A stretch of DNA of 34,267 nt. Source: a virus. A program made the translations under genes and the position numbers. Location of the stretch: the IMG/VR virus record IMGVR_UViG_3300035209_000026, positions 1 through 34,267 of that record; one strand, given 5' to 3'. The notes below the pieces were generated by a model. It saw nothing but the letters and a program-made list of their open reading frames with translations, ran no database searches and was not told where the DNA came from. Shown one piece after another: positions 1 to 8,858 of this stretch (its first letter is position 1; each line of letters starts with the position of its first letter).

Positions 1-219
1 AATCGAGATGGCGTAATTGGAATCAGCGATCCCAATGGTGATCTTCTGCCCGGTGACTGCGGCCGGGAAATCCACTTGGCCGAGCGCCGACATCGTGCTC
101 GGTGTCGGGAACCACGTATTGATGAAGTTCGCCAGCGCGTTGAAATTCTGATCCAGCGTGCTTGCAGGTTGAGTTCCTGAGAGCGCCGAGAACACGACTG
201 GCAGAGTAACCGCCGACAT
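1..219 (-). CDS. Partial phage tail fibre-like/virion protein (C-terminus outside window)
   Basis: The reading frame opens at an ATG at 219 and runs off the left edge; 73 residues are visible. It begins MSAVTLPVVFSALSGTQPAS and continues with a segment rich in Asn, Phe, Thr and Ala, the style of phage fibre or appendage N-termini that announce a set of repeats. The ATG overlaps the TAA of the preceding gene (TAATG), so translation is probably coupled. It lies at the downstream end of the late block after the ejection proteins, a usual place for appendage genes. Function is inferred from style and position only. Confidence 0.6.
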   Translation of the reverse strand, partial: MSAVTLPVVFSALSGTQPASTLDQNFNALANFINTWFPTPSTMSALGQVDFPAAVTGQKITIGIADSNYAISI

Positions 220-734
220 TACGCAATGTCCTCAGTCCACTCCAAGTCCACGTTGTAAAGCGCGCCTGCATTCGTGGCGGAGATATTGAGCGCGAACTGC
301 TCAGCCGCTCCCAAGAGCGTTGGGCACTGCTTCGGTCCGTCACCGAACTTCCACTCGACGGGAAGCGCGGAAGCGCCAGTGGCCGCCGCTCCAACCGAAG
401 CCTTCGCCGTTCGGATGGTGCCTACTACCGCGCCAGGGGTCGGCGCCACGGTGTAGGAAAGGGCCGAGGCGGATGCAGCCGAGGCATCTGAGCGGTGAGG
501 AACCGCCGTCATTCCGGCCGAAGTTCCGCCCGTGTCGGCGGCAGATCGTTTCACCAGAGTCAGGTCTGTCTCAGCCGCCGCCGTTGCGATGCCTGAGAAG
601 CTGACTCTCGTCAAGCGGATGACTTTTCCGGCAGCGCCCTTCAGCGTCACCATGTCGCCAGCGACGCCGACCAGGCCGGTGACGGACGCGGAGTAGGTCG
701 TTACCGCGCCGTCCTTGAGCTGAACCTCGGCCAT
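219..734 (-). CDS. Hypothetical virion-associated protein, 171 aa
   Basis: A 171-residue protein rich in Ala, Thr, Ser, Val and Gly with few charged residues and an alternating, beta-strand-like pattern; the C-terminus ends in an acidic stretch (DLEWTEDIA). No signal peptide or membrane helix is visible. A GGAG sequence lies 8 bases before the ATG, supporting the start. It is one base from the upstream gene and overlaps the following fibre-like gene. The composition suits a structural beta protein, perhaps a fibre-associated or decoration protein. I do not recognise the family. Confidence 0.7.
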   Translation of the reverse strand: MAEVQLKDGAVTTYSASVTGLVGVAGDMVTLKGAAGKVIRLTRVSFSGIATAAAETDLTLVKRSAADTGGTSAGMTAVPHRSDASAASASALSYTVAPTPGAVVGTIRTAKASVGAAATGASALPVEWKFGDGPKQCPTLLGAAEQFALNISATNAGALYNVDLEWTEDIA

Positions 735-735
735 T

Positions 736-1077
736 TCAGTATCTCCCCTTGTCGTCGTCTCCAGATCCGACCACGATTCCGGGCAGGCAGTGAGCTGGCT
801 TCCCGCTCTTGTTGGTCGTGCCCCTCCCTTCTGGGCCGCCCGTCTTGGTCGGTCCGAAGAAGCGAGCAGGGATCACGTCTTTCTGCTGCGTGTAATCAAT
901 GGCCATGTTGGTCATGCAGTTCGCGACCTTGGCGTTGCTCGGGTCAGCACGGCGGTAGGTTGTGATGCTGGAGAGCCTGAAACTCTCCTGCCCCCGCTGC
1001 TCTCCTTGACGGACGAACTGACCAGGACTCGGCACCTTCGGTTGCCGCGCCTTGCCTATCGGTTCCTTGTGCTTCAT
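736..1077 (-). CDS. Hypothetical basic phage protein, 113 aa
   Basis: The frame extends further upstream, but the ATG at 1077 is chosen because it forms an ATGA overlap with the stop of the preceding membrane-protein gene and has GAGG six bases ahead. The product starts MKHKEPIGKARQPKVPSPGQ: Lys, Arg and Pro-rich and probably disordered at the N-terminus. A middle segment has a Cys and TNMAIDYTQQ, and the C-terminus is Gly-rich with a DDDKGRY end. No membrane segment. Located late in the virion operon; function not recognised. Confidence 0.65.
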   Translation of the reverse strand: MKHKEPIGKARQPKVPSPGQFVRQGEQRGQESFRLSSITTYRRADPSNAKVANCMTNMAIDYTQQKDVIPARFFGPTKTGGPEGRGTTNKSGKPAHCLPGIVVGSGDDDKGRY

Positions 1078-1292
1078 GGATCGCCTCGCTTGTTGCCGCC
1101 CCAAAGGATCGGCAGGAATATCAAGACTCCGAACGCGACCGCGGCTCCAAGGTGAACCCAAGTTGCCAGCGCCATCGCCCAAGCGAACAGGCCGAAGGTC
1201 ATCAGCAGGCTCAGCAGAACGATCAGCCGAGCCGCCAGAATCCTCATTCCTACCTGAATCGCCGTCGTCACCCTCACCAGATCATCTTCCAT
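1074..1292 (-). CDS. Small two-helix membrane protein, holin candidate
   Basis: The 72-residue product has a short charged N-terminus (MEDDLVRVTT), two strongly hydrophobic helices at about residues 19-41 and 44-64 separated by a very short turn, and a charged tail (GGNKRGDP). Size and hairpin topology are compatible with a class II holin or a small virion membrane protein. AGGGGG lies about six bases before the ATG. No endolysin or spanin was found next to it inside the window, so lysis function is unproven; it could equally be an accessory of the ejection machinery encoded just upstream. Confidence 0.7.
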   Translation of the reverse strand: MEDDLVRVTTAIQVGMRILAARLIVLLSLLMTFGLFAWAMALATWVHLGAAVAFGVLIFLPILWGGNKRGDP

Positions 1293-1322
1293 ATTGCCCC
1301 CTTGTACCCGATCAGGATTGTG

Positions 1323-1535
1323 CTATTCGTCGTCATTCTCGTCAAATCCGGTTCCGAAATCACCATCTCCGAGCTTGGCTTTCAGCGCCTCGTTCTTGAT
1401 CGCTCTGTCGAGGATCTTCAGCTTCTCATCGACGGACATCGCGCCTTCTCCAGTGAGCGGCGCGAGCTTCGCCTTCTTCAGCAGCGACGCGATCAGGTCG
1501 TCGATGTCCTTGTTGCCGGCTTGCTTCTTGCTCAT
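1323..1535 (-). CDS. Small hypothetical phage protein with acidic C-terminus, 70 aa
   Basis: Start taken at the ATG at 1535, which overlaps the TGA of the upstream ejection protein as ATGA. The 70-residue product is helical and highly charged: a Lys-rich N-terminus (MSKKQAGNKD), a helix with the sequence VDEKLKILDRAIKNEALKAK, and a Gly/Asp tail ending GFDENDDE. Several phage genomes carry short proteins of this kind next to virion proteins, but no biochemical role is known to me. No membrane or zinc motif. It may act in assembly or regulation of the ejection proteins. Confidence 0.7.
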   Translation of the reverse strand: MSKKQAGNKDIDDLIASLLKKAKLAPLTGEGAMSVDEKLKILDRAIKNEALKAKLGDGDFGTGFDENDDE

Positions 1536-3673
1536 TGCTGCGGCCCCTGCTGCCCTTGCTGACCGATGAGAGCCGCCTGAGCGGGCAAGTATCCGGCGCG
1601 AACGGCCTGCTCGATGAGCTGACGGTTGAATGCGTTCTGATCCTCCGGCACAAGCCCCTTGCGAAGCTCGGCAGCGGTCTTTTTCGGATCGAACAACGTA
1701 TCTGTCAGGTGCGACTGAACTCCCTCCTCCAGCGCCTTGCGACGACCTCCGAGGAGCCAATTGAACGACGATGCCTTGCGAGACATGATGTGCGGAGCCT
1801 CGTCATACGGGCCGCTGATCGCAGAGCCCATCTCACCGAGCCTGGAGTTCTGAGTCTCGGGTTTGTACTTCCCGCTGCTGCGGGCCTCGTCCATCTCTAT
1901 CGCCTTGGAAATGCGAGAGTACGTACGGAGGTACGGCTTCCACTTCCCGCCGCTCGCTTGATCCAGCTCGTCGTCGAACGCGCGCTGAAGGTTCCTCTCC
2001 AGAGATCCGGTGAGAGCCTTGTCCCAATTCGCGTTCTCTTTCGCAGCGGACTCGATGTACGTACCGAGTTCCCTGCGGACGGTGTACAGGCTCTTTGCGT
2101 CGATGCCTCCGTCCTTGGCCGCCAATGATTCCAGCTTCGTCTGGATGGAAGCCATTGCCTTCACGACAACATCGCTGGCACCGAGTGCGGGGTCTTTCAG
2201 GATGTTGTCGATCTGCCCCATGACGGAGTTGATCGTGGCTGGCTTGGCTCCGCTGGCCTCAAGCTCTTTCAGGCGAGCTTCGGCGCTGGCGAGCTGCTTC
2301 TGCCGCATCTCTATGACCGGCTTCATCTCCTTGCTCGCGGCTCCCGCCTCCTCGGCTCGCTCAGCATGTGGCGTGTACCGGGCAGGGGCGCGCGGAGCCG
2401 CGCCGGACTTCAGCGGGATCTGCGCGTCGCGGCTTGGGCTGCTGAACCCCGGGCCTGATGCGCGAGGGGTTCCTGGACCGGCATTGGCCGCATCTGCGGC
2501 CTCACGGCTCAGCGGTCCACCGCTGCTGATGTCCGTGGCGGGGGCTTTCCCGCCACCCTGACCAGCGGATCTCTCTGCGAGAGAGGAGCCTACCGGCCCG
2601 GGCTCCGGCGCCTGGTCGATGGCGCGTGCCTCCTGCTGCGACTTCATCGTGTCGAACCGCCCCTCCTCCTGCAACGCCGACGCCTTGGAGCGGAAGCGAT
2701 CTGTGATGGCACTCGTGACGCGAGCGAACGTTCCTCCGGTCTTGTTGGCGGCCTCTAGCGCGCCTAGGCGCATGTTCTCACCAATCTTGTCGCGCTTCTC
2801 TTTCAGCGCGGCTCGGGCCCCTTCCTGCTCCTTCTCGTTCCGGCCGAACTTTCCTGGAGCGCCCGCTGGCCCCGCCATCTCGGCAACTCGGCGCTGAAGT
2901 TCCTGCACCGGAGCGCCTTCAGGGATCGCGCTCGCTGCCTCGGCCGCGGTCGGCTTGCTTCCCTGAACGTAGATGCGGGTTTTCTCCAGCTCATCGGCCA
3001 GCTTGGCGCGCTGCTCAGCAGTACCGGCGACCTTGCGCAGATAGTTCCCGCCGACCTTATCGCCCGCCTTGCTTCCCCGAAGAACGTCCCAAAGGTTCGC
3101 GCCCTTGTTAGCCATCGGCGCGACCATCTTCTCTGGAGCGAGCGTTCTGGCTGCCGACTTCGGCAGCCCTGATCCCTCACCGAGAGCCATCGGCAGAGCA
3201 TTCAACCCGACATCCAGCGACGCTCCGACGCCATCGGGAATGTTCCCCTTGGCCGTCTGATCGACCAGGAAGTCCTCACCCTTCTTGAACGGGTAGGAGA
3301 TCGCTCCGGCAAGGGACTTTCCCGCTTCCGTCTGAGGCTCATAGGACGGGATGGCGTCAGCGGTTCCGCGCGCATCCTCGGCGCTTCCTCCAGACAACAG
3401 AGTCGCAGCAGACCCAAGTTGCTTCGGCAGCGCAGAAGCGCCTGCGGCTCCAACCTCGAATGGAGCGGCAAGGGGGCCGAACACCTTCCCAACCGCGTCC
3501 TTCGTCATCTCCATGCCCTTGTCGAGAGCTTGCCTGAACCGTCCAGGCTTCGGAGTTGCCGCGTCGGGGTACGCCTCCATCACCTTCGAGCGCACCTGCT
3601 CGTCGCTGGCACCTTCCGGTCCCTCGATGCTGTAGGTGTTGCCGTCAGGCGCTTTGATTGAATACTTCGCCAT
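1532..3673 (-). CDS. Putative internal virion / DNA-ejection protein, 713 aa
   Basis: A 713-residue protein. Residues about 4-38 (YSIKAPDGNTYSIEGPEGAS, then DEQVRSKVMEAYPDA) form a small beta-turn-beta plus helix module often seen at the N-terminus of phage internal virion and ejection proteins. It is followed by an Ala/Gly-rich amphipathic region, long Ala/Glu/Lys-rich helical and probable coiled-coil segments (about 260-350 and 440-560), a Pro/Ser/Gly linker near 370-420, and a Gln-rich tail. This is the third of three adjacent large helical proteins, like the ejection-protein sets of podoviruses that form a channel through the envelope. No lytic transglycosylase motif was recognised. Confidence 0.7.
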   Translation of the reverse strand: MAKYSIKAPDGNTYSIEGPEGASDEQVRSKVMEAYPDAATPKPGRFRQALDKGMEMTKDAVGKVFGPLAAPFEVGAAGASALPKQLGSAATLLSGGSAEDARGTADAIPSYEPQTEAGKSLAGAISYPFKKGEDFLVDQTAKGNIPDGVGASLDVGLNALPMALGEGSGLPKSAARTLAPEKMVAPMANKGANLWDVLRGSKAGDKVGGNYLRKVAGTAEQRAKLADELEKTRIYVQGSKPTAAEAASAIPEGAPVQELQRRVAEMAGPAGAPGKFGRNEKEQEGARAALKEKRDKIGENMRLGALEAANKTGGTFARVTSAITDRFRSKASALQEEGRFDTMKSQQEARAIDQAPEPGPVGSSLAERSAGQGGGKAPATDISSGGPLSREAADAANAGPGTPRASGPGFSSPSRDAQIPLKSGAAPRAPARYTPHAERAEEAGAASKEMKPVIEMRQKQLASAEARLKELEASGAKPATINSVMGQIDNILKDPALGASDVVVKAMASIQTKLESLAAKDGGIDAKSLYTVRRELGTYIESAAKENANWDKALTGSLERNLQRAFDDELDQASGGKWKPYLRTYSRISKAIEMDEARSSGKYKPETQNSRLGEMGSAISGPYDEAPHIMSRKASSFNWLLGGRRKALEEGVQSHLTDTLFDPKKTAAELRKGLVPEDQNAFNRQLIEQAVRAGYLPAQAALIGQQGQQGPQQ

Positions 3674-3674
3674 G

Positions 3675-5156
3675 TCAGTGCCTCACGACTTCTCCCCATC
3701 CGTCGCCCTTTGCTCCGCTGGATGACGATGGCTTGGCGGCACCGGCGAGTTCTTCTGGGGATGCGTCTGAATCCACTTTCCCGCGAAGTTCCGCCAGCGT
3801 TTCTTCGTTCGCGTCGTTGATGTTCGAGACGATCTTTCGAGCTTGGTCGATGACCGCCCTCATCTCTCGCACGCTCGATGTCTCGGGGAACATCCGGTCA
3901 GCCGCTTCGCGGACTTTGTTCGTCACGCCACCCGTTCGAGAGAGCACCTGCTGAACGTCGGCGCGAGTGTCCTCAAGCACCAGGATGTACTTTCGCAGGG
4001 CTGGGTCGTCTGTGATCTTCCCGGCTTTCCACTCACGGAATGCGTTGCTCCACTTCGCGCTCCCGAAGTTCACTTTCCCGGCCGTCTCGTTGAGCTGATC
4101 GAAGAACCCACCATCTCGGGTGAGCGCCTTCATGGCAGGCTTCACGACGCCTTCGCGCTTGGCGACGACATCGCTCTCTTTGTTCTCCTGCCCCGTTTTC
4201 ATCTGCAATTCGCGGATGTGGTCTATGGCCTCCTCGGGGGTGTACCCGAGTTCCTGACCATGCTTTGCCATCTCGGCAACTTGGCTGGAGATGGCCGCAG
4301 CAGACCGACTCCCTGAAGTCAGAGAAATCTTCCGCTCGTTGGCGATTGCCTGCATCCGCTTGGCGTAGTCATCCAAAGAAGCGCCGCTCGCCTTCCCGGC
4401 CGCGTTGGCGTGAACGCCAGCGGCGTCAACTCGTGACTTGGCATTGATGCGAGCAGACTCCAGCTTTTCCTGGTTGTCGTCGTACTGCTTCACAAGATCA
4501 GCGCGAATTTTCATCGCCTCGTGCATGTGCTTCGAGGCTTCAGCGATCTCCTTGTCATCGGTGCCGATGGCTCGAAGGCTTATCTCGTAAGCCTTCTGCT
4601 TGGCGTTCAGAGTGTTCCCGTATGCCTTGAGCATCGAGTTGTACACCTGATCCTGCAAGGCCCACCGCTCCTTCATGATCTGGAAGTTCTGCTGGTACTG
4701 CTTGTTGGCGTCGTCGTACTGCTGACGGTCGCCCTTCATGAGCCCCTGAACCATTCCATTCATGGCGCCGAGCGCATAGGTCGCGTTCTGCTTCGTGAGC
4801 CCGCCTCCGCCGATTGCTGCCATTGCCAGGAACAGCGGAGACATCCGCATCACATTGCCGATCTGATCCTTCGGCTGCTGGAGCTGGAAGTCATGGAGAT
4901 CCTGCTGGCGCTGGCCGGAGGAGTCGATCTGCTGATCCAGCACCCCCTGCATGTTGTCCATGACGCCCTGCTGACCCTTCAACTGGTCGTCAGCAGTACT
5001 TGAATCACTTTCGCGCTGCTTCTCCAGATCCTTGACCTTGGAAGCGGACTCGTCATACAGGGTAGACGCCTGCTTGTCGAGTTCTGACGCGGGACCGCTG
5101 AGCACGCCCACGGGCTTCTGCTCAAGGATCGAAGTGCTTGCGATCTGGTTCGGCAT
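3675..5156 (-). CDS. Putative internal virion / DNA-ejection protein, 493 aa
   Basis: A 493-residue, strongly helical protein with long coiled-coil-like stretches rich in Gln, Lys, Asp and Ala (about 20-95 and 125-235). A short hydrophobic segment, MSPLFLAMAAIGGGG, near residue 105-118 is glycine-rich and could insert in a membrane. The rest is charged helices, ending in a Ser/Gly-rich tail. It is one base from the next ejection protein and follows the 593-aa protein. Composition and order match podovirus ejection proteins stored in the capsid and released ahead of the DNA. Assignment rests on context and composition, not on a recognised domain. Confidence 0.65.
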   Translation of the reverse strand: MPNQIASTSILEQKPVGVLSGPASELDKQASTLYDESASKVKDLEKQRESDSSTADDQLKGQQGVMDNMQGVLDQQIDSSGQRQQDLHDFQLQQPKDQIGNVMRMSPLFLAMAAIGGGGLTKQNATYALGAMNGMVQGLMKGDRQQYDDANKQYQQNFQIMKERWALQDQVYNSMLKAYGNTLNAKQKAYEISLRAIGTDDKEIAEASKHMHEAMKIRADLVKQYDDNQEKLESARINAKSRVDAAGVHANAAGKASGASLDDYAKRMQAIANERKISLTSGSRSAAAISSQVAEMAKHGQELGYTPEEAIDHIRELQMKTGQENKESDVVAKREGVVKPAMKALTRDGGFFDQLNETAGKVNFGSAKWSNAFREWKAGKITDDPALRKYILVLEDTRADVQQVLSRTGGVTNKVREAADRMFPETSSVREMRAVIDQARKIVSNINDANEETLAELRGKVDSDASPEELAGAAKPSSSSGAKGDGWGEVVRH

Positions 5157-5184
5157 GTCAGCTACCCCACACGTTCATGGATGC

Positions 5185-6966
5185 CTACAGGCTTCCTCCG
5201 ACGTTTCCGTTCACTTGAGCTACCTGAGTGAGCCAAGTGTCGAAGTCTACGCCCCATGCCTGTTGGCCACCATTTTGGTCATATATTTGCTGCATCATGG
5301 GTCGCATTTGCTGCATCCCATTCTGAGCCATATCGTAGCCTGCGTGACCTCGGGACGGAGCCGTCCCTTTAGGCACCGCGGCAAGCTGAGAATAGGTTCC
5401 CATGCTGCTAGTTGCATCCTGTCCGAGCCACTGGACGCTTCCGTCCGGCTTCATCAGGAAGAACTCTCCCGATCCTTGGCTTCTGTCCGTTCCTGCTCCC
5501 ATTGCGAGATTGCCCTGCTGAAGTGCATACATCCCGCTTGGGAGCTTGGTGACGGTCTGCCCATCAGAAACATTCGTGATGCTGGCGTTGTGGCCACCAA
5601 ACGCTTGGCCAAGCGCTTCAGCGGCAATTCCAGCCATCGCTGCGTACCCCGCCCACGCCCCCAATGAGCTGCCTCCCGCTCCCGCTTCCGTGCTCCCGAG
5701 AGACGACGAATAGGCATCCAGAGATGATGCTGCTGCATCGCTACCAATAGAGTTCGCCAGCGCCGTCCCAGAAAGAGCTTCTGGAGCAGCGGCCGTGATT
5801 GTGACTTCCGGCAGTTCAGTGAGGCCGGTAGCGCCTGCCGCTTCGCTACCCCCCGAGAAAGTCGATGCGTCGAACCCGGAGAAGTCTCCGAGCTGACTCC
5901 CAATCGCGGAATCCGAGGCGGCGCCGAATGCGTCGGCCGCTCCGGTTCCAACGTCGGTCGCTATGGACGCGCTGTTGGCCACGGCATCCATGTTGAAGGC
6001 GTTGTCCGCCGTGAGCCCGTCGAGCGCACCTTGCGTCCCGGTGACTCCGGCTGAGCCGCCGTTCCCGAGCGCCTTTTGAAGCGCGGTATTCAGGGCCTTG
6101 CTTGCAGTGGAGTTCAGGCCCGATGAGTTACCGTTCGTGCCCGAAGTTCCAGTTCCGTTGGTGCCGCTTCCGTTGCTTCCACCGGCCATCTGGTACGCCC
6201 ACGCTTGGGCCAGCGTTCCCATGAGCTGAGTCATGGAGTTGCTGATCTGCGTGTCGGAGTTGAGGGTGTCAGAGATCGCCGTCGTGAGCGGCCCAAGCGC
6301 CGTGCTCTCCAGGTTCAGCGCGTTCGTGAGAGCCTGCTGCACGAACTGCTGACGCATGATGAGAGCGTTGTTGTCGATCTGCTGGTAGGCCGTATCGAGC
6401 GCGGTGCTGTCCACGATCCCGTTGGAGGATAGGCGCTGAGCGACCTGCTGCTTCTGCTGCTGCACGTAGGCGTCCATCTGCGCCTGCTGGCTGCCAGTGA
6501 GAGAGCCCTGGTTGAACTGGTTCAACTGCGTGTGAGCCGAGTCCAGAAGCGTCGTCGCCTCGTTCGTCAGCGGAGAAAGGGTCTGCTTGTTGGCTTCCTT
6601 CTGAGCATTTGCCGCACTCGAGGCGGCCGAATACTGAGCCGCGTAGGGAATTGAAGTCCCTATCGCTGTGCCAAGATCAGTGCCCAAGCTGTTGCTTCCG
6701 TTGCTCCCGAGAAGGCTGCTGAGCGCACTTCCTCCGAGATCCCCGAAGAAGCTGCTCAATGTCGAACCGAGCCCCGAGCTTGTGCTGGCGCTGGAACTTG
6801 CCGGCGCGCTGGATGCCGCCGTGTCAGTGGTGTTTTTCATCCCCTGGGAGCCGACATCGTACTCGGTCAAAGCGGGGGTGCTTCCGACGGTGCTGTCACC
6901 GAGCTGCAACCCGCCATCGTTGGCTTGGTACTTCGGGTCCATCAGGGCTGCGCTTCCGTCAGCCAT
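5185..6966 (-). CDS. Putative internal virion / ejection protein, low-complexity, 593 aa
   Basis: A 593-residue protein dominated by Ser, Ala, Gly, Thr, Asn and Gln. Residues about 40-85 are Ser/Ala-rich; 100-250 contain Gln-rich helices (for example VQQQKQQVAQRLSSNG); about 265-290 is a Gly/Ser/Asn/Thr linker; 390-460 is Ala/Ser/Gly-rich with a weakly hydrophobic helix; and the C-terminal 120 residues look folded (MYALQQGNLAMG, FLMKPDGSVQWLG). It is the first of three large proteins after the tail nozzle and a 114-aa protein, the place where podoviruses encode ejection proteins. The low-complexity character argues against an enzyme. Confidence 0.65.
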   Translation of the reverse strand: MADGSAALMDPKYQANDGGLQLGDSTVGSTPALTEYDVGSQGMKNTTDTAASSAPASSSASTSSGLGSTLSSFFGDLGGSALSSLLGSNGSNSLGTDLGTAIGTSIPYAAQYSAASSAANAQKEANKQTLSPLTNEATTLLDSAHTQLNQFNQGSLTGSQQAQMDAYVQQQKQQVAQRLSSNGIVDSTALDTAYQQIDNNALIMRQQFVQQALTNALNLESTALGPLTTAISDTLNSDTQISNSMTQLMGTLAQAWAYQMAGGSNGSGTNGTGTSGTNGNSSGLNSTASKALNTALQKALGNGGSAGVTGTQGALDGLTADNAFNMDAVANSASIATDVGTGAADAFGAASDSAIGSQLGDFSGFDASTFSGGSEAAGATGLTELPEVTITAAAPEALSGTALANSIGSDAAASSLDAYSSSLGSTEAGAGGSSLGAWAGYAAMAGIAAEALGQAFGGHNASITNVSDGQTVTKLPSGMYALQQGNLAMGAGTDRSQGSGEFFLMKPDGSVQWLGQDATSSMGTYSQLAAVPKGTAPSRGHAGYDMAQNGMQQMRPMMQQIYDQNGGQQAWGVDFDTWLTQVAQVNGNVGGSL

Positions 6967-6967
6967 T

Positions 6968-7312
6968 TCAGTTTACTCCCAGGGCAGAGTTGAGACGCGC
7001 GTGCATCGCATCATGCAACTGGTGCCAGTTATAGAAGCCCTGCTCACTCTGCCAATCATTCCCGAACAGAATAGATCCGGCTTGCGTGCTGCTCGGGAGG
7101 TACACCCTCGAAAGCGAGGAATGGGCTATCCCATGACGGGCAAACCAGTCGCCGTTCAGATCCTCGTCGTTCAACAGCGCCGACTGGAGATAGTACCCCT
7201 TGTCGCGCGCCGCGTTAAGGATCGAGCGGTGAGAAACGGCATGAGCCTGGAGCCACTGACGAAGGCCCTCGGGATTCTGGTAGTCGAGCTGTCCGAACAG
7301 TGAGACGAACAT
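6968..7312 (-). CDS. Hypothetical phage protein, 114 aa
   Basis: A 114-residue protein rich in aromatic residues, His and Leu (MFVSLFGQLDYQNPEGLRQW at the start), with no membrane helix or cysteine motif. The ATG at 7312 lies three bases after the TGA of the nozzle-like gene, and the gene ends one base before the ejection-protein gene, so it is translated within the virion set. Conserved-looking Trp/His content suggests a small globular protein; it may be an assembly factor or minor tail component. I do not recognise the family. Confidence 0.65.
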   Translation of the reverse strand: MFVSLFGQLDYQNPEGLRQWLQAHAVSHRSILNAARDKGYYLQSALLNDEDLNGDWFARHGIAHSSLSRVYLPSSTQAGSILFGNDWQSEQGFYNWHQLHDAMHARLNSALGVN

Positions 7313-7315
7313 GAC

Positions 7316-8857
7316 TCACCATCTCTTTGTGAGCTGAATGTCCATCGCAACCATGCTCAGCTCCATGTTCCACCCGTAGAACACGCCGCTCATTCCGACG
7401 TACTTGGTGAACATGCTTGGAGCGTCGCCGGCGATGAGCCCATAGCCGTTCTCGTAGAAATAGATCGGCGCGCCACCTGTTCCTGTGAACTGAAGCGTTC
7501 CGCCATCGGCCCCCTGGAATGTCAGATTCAGAGAGAACTGCGTCAGATTCATCGGGACGCTGGAGTTCGGTCCGTCCACGTTGAACGAAGCGGATCCGTA
7601 GTTCCCGAACACCTGAGTCTCTATGCCTGCCTTCAGCACCTTCTTGTCGCTGATCGGATCTCCCAAGTCCCACAGTGCGGTAATGAACTTGGAAGTAGGC
7701 GCGGAGTTCGTGTCGGAGAATAGCTGGTAGAGCTTGTTGCCGATCATCCCGAACAGGGTGGGCACGTTGCTCGCATACGCCGACATGACATAGGTGAGGC
7801 TTCCGAAGTTGCCGAACCACCACTTCTTGTCCCACCACAGAGCAAGCCTTGTTGCCGGACCAAGCACCGGATCATTGCCGCTCTTTACCAGGAACGCCGA
7901 AGTCAGGATGTTGTTGACGACGAACTGCCCGCCAGAGATCGACTGACTGAAGTCGAGCCACTGCCACGTCGTGTCGATGTCATCGGAAATCTTCTGAGCC
8001 GTGACTCCATCGAGAGCGAACGCTCCATACCGATTTGCCAGCATGAGCGAGCGGTTGTACGGGAACACCGACCACGGCTGATCGGTGCCAATGATCGCCT
8101 GCACGTTCAGGTTGGTGAAAACGGGGGTCGGAGGAGACGCGCCAGAAGGCACGTACACATCAGCGATCACGTTGATGCTGGTGCGCCCCAGGATGTACAG
8201 ATAGCCATTCGCAGCGATGAGCCGCTGCACGCTCGTTCTGAGCTGGCTATCTGTGATGCTGACGTTTCCGCCTCCATCCGCCGTCTGGAAGTCGCTCAGA
8301 GAGTCCGCGGCGCTGTAGTACAGCAGCCGATTCTGGGCGATCCACACCCGGCCTGCGTACACCGCGATAGCCTGACCGCTGCTCGGAGCGCCGGTCGTTC
8401 CGCCCCTGGTCGTGAACGTCGTTCCATCCCACGAGTAGTAGTTGGAGCCGTCCACGATGACGACGGCGGCATTCTTCCACTGATCCATCGAGGCGCCGGA
8501 TCCGGTGAGCCCCGAAGCGATCTGAGTCGTGGTGCCGTCGCTGATCTTGTACGAAAAGACCTTTCCGTTCGAGCTGAACATGATCAGGTAATCGACATTC
8601 ACTACGTTCGCGTATCCCGCGGCGTAGATGGAGTCGCCACCGAAATCATGAAGCGATGCGCTTATGTTTGGGACAGTGCGAGCGTTTGCCGATCCGATGG
8701 GCTGAAGATTCTCCAGGTAGTACCACTTGTCATGCGGACATGCGGTTCTTGCATTCCTGGTGAAGCAGCCGCCCCACTCTCGGAACACATGCTGGTATTG
8801 AGGGCGCTCGCCTTTCTCTGATTCTTTGCGAGCTTGCGTGACTGCCTGCTGAGCCAT
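7316..8857 (-). CDS. Tail nozzle / packaged-DNA stabilisation-like beta-propeller protein
   Basis: The 513-residue product has repeated strand-turn-strand units with motifs such as KVFSYKISDG, NYYSWDGTTF, RVWIAQNRLLYYS, YLYILGRTSI and FALDGVTAQK, the pattern of a six- or seven-bladed beta propeller. Propellers of this type form the distal tail nozzle of P22-like (gp10) and SU10-like podoviruses, closing the channel below the adaptor. The gene directly follows the adaptor gene, one base away, matching that assembly order. The C-terminal 100 residues contain a further beta-rich domain. Family assignment is by pattern and order; not tested by search. Confidence 0.75.
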   Translation of the reverse strand: MAQQAVTQARKESEKGERPQYQHVFREWGGCFTRNARTACPHDKWYYLENLQPIGSANARTVPNISASLHDFGGDSIYAAGYANVVNVDYLIMFSSNGKVFSYKISDGTTTQIASGLTGSGASMDQWKNAAVVIVDGSNYYSWDGTTFTTRGGTTGAPSSGQAIAVYAGRVWIAQNRLLYYSAADSLSDFQTADGGGNVSITDSQLRTSVQRLIAANGYLYILGRTSINVIADVYVPSGASPPTPVFTNLNVQAIIGTDQPWSVFPYNRSLMLANRYGAFALDGVTAQKISDDIDTTWQWLDFSQSISGGQFVVNNILTSAFLVKSGNDPVLGPATRLALWWDKKWWFGNFGSLTYVMSAYASNVPTLFGMIGNKLYQLFSDTNSAPTSKFITALWDLGDPISDKKVLKAGIETQVFGNYGSASFNVDGPNSSVPMNLTQFSLNLTFQGADGGTLQFTGTGGAPIYFYENGYGLIAGDAPSMFTKYVGMSGVFYGWNMELSMVAMDIQLTKRW

Positions 8858-8858
8858 G

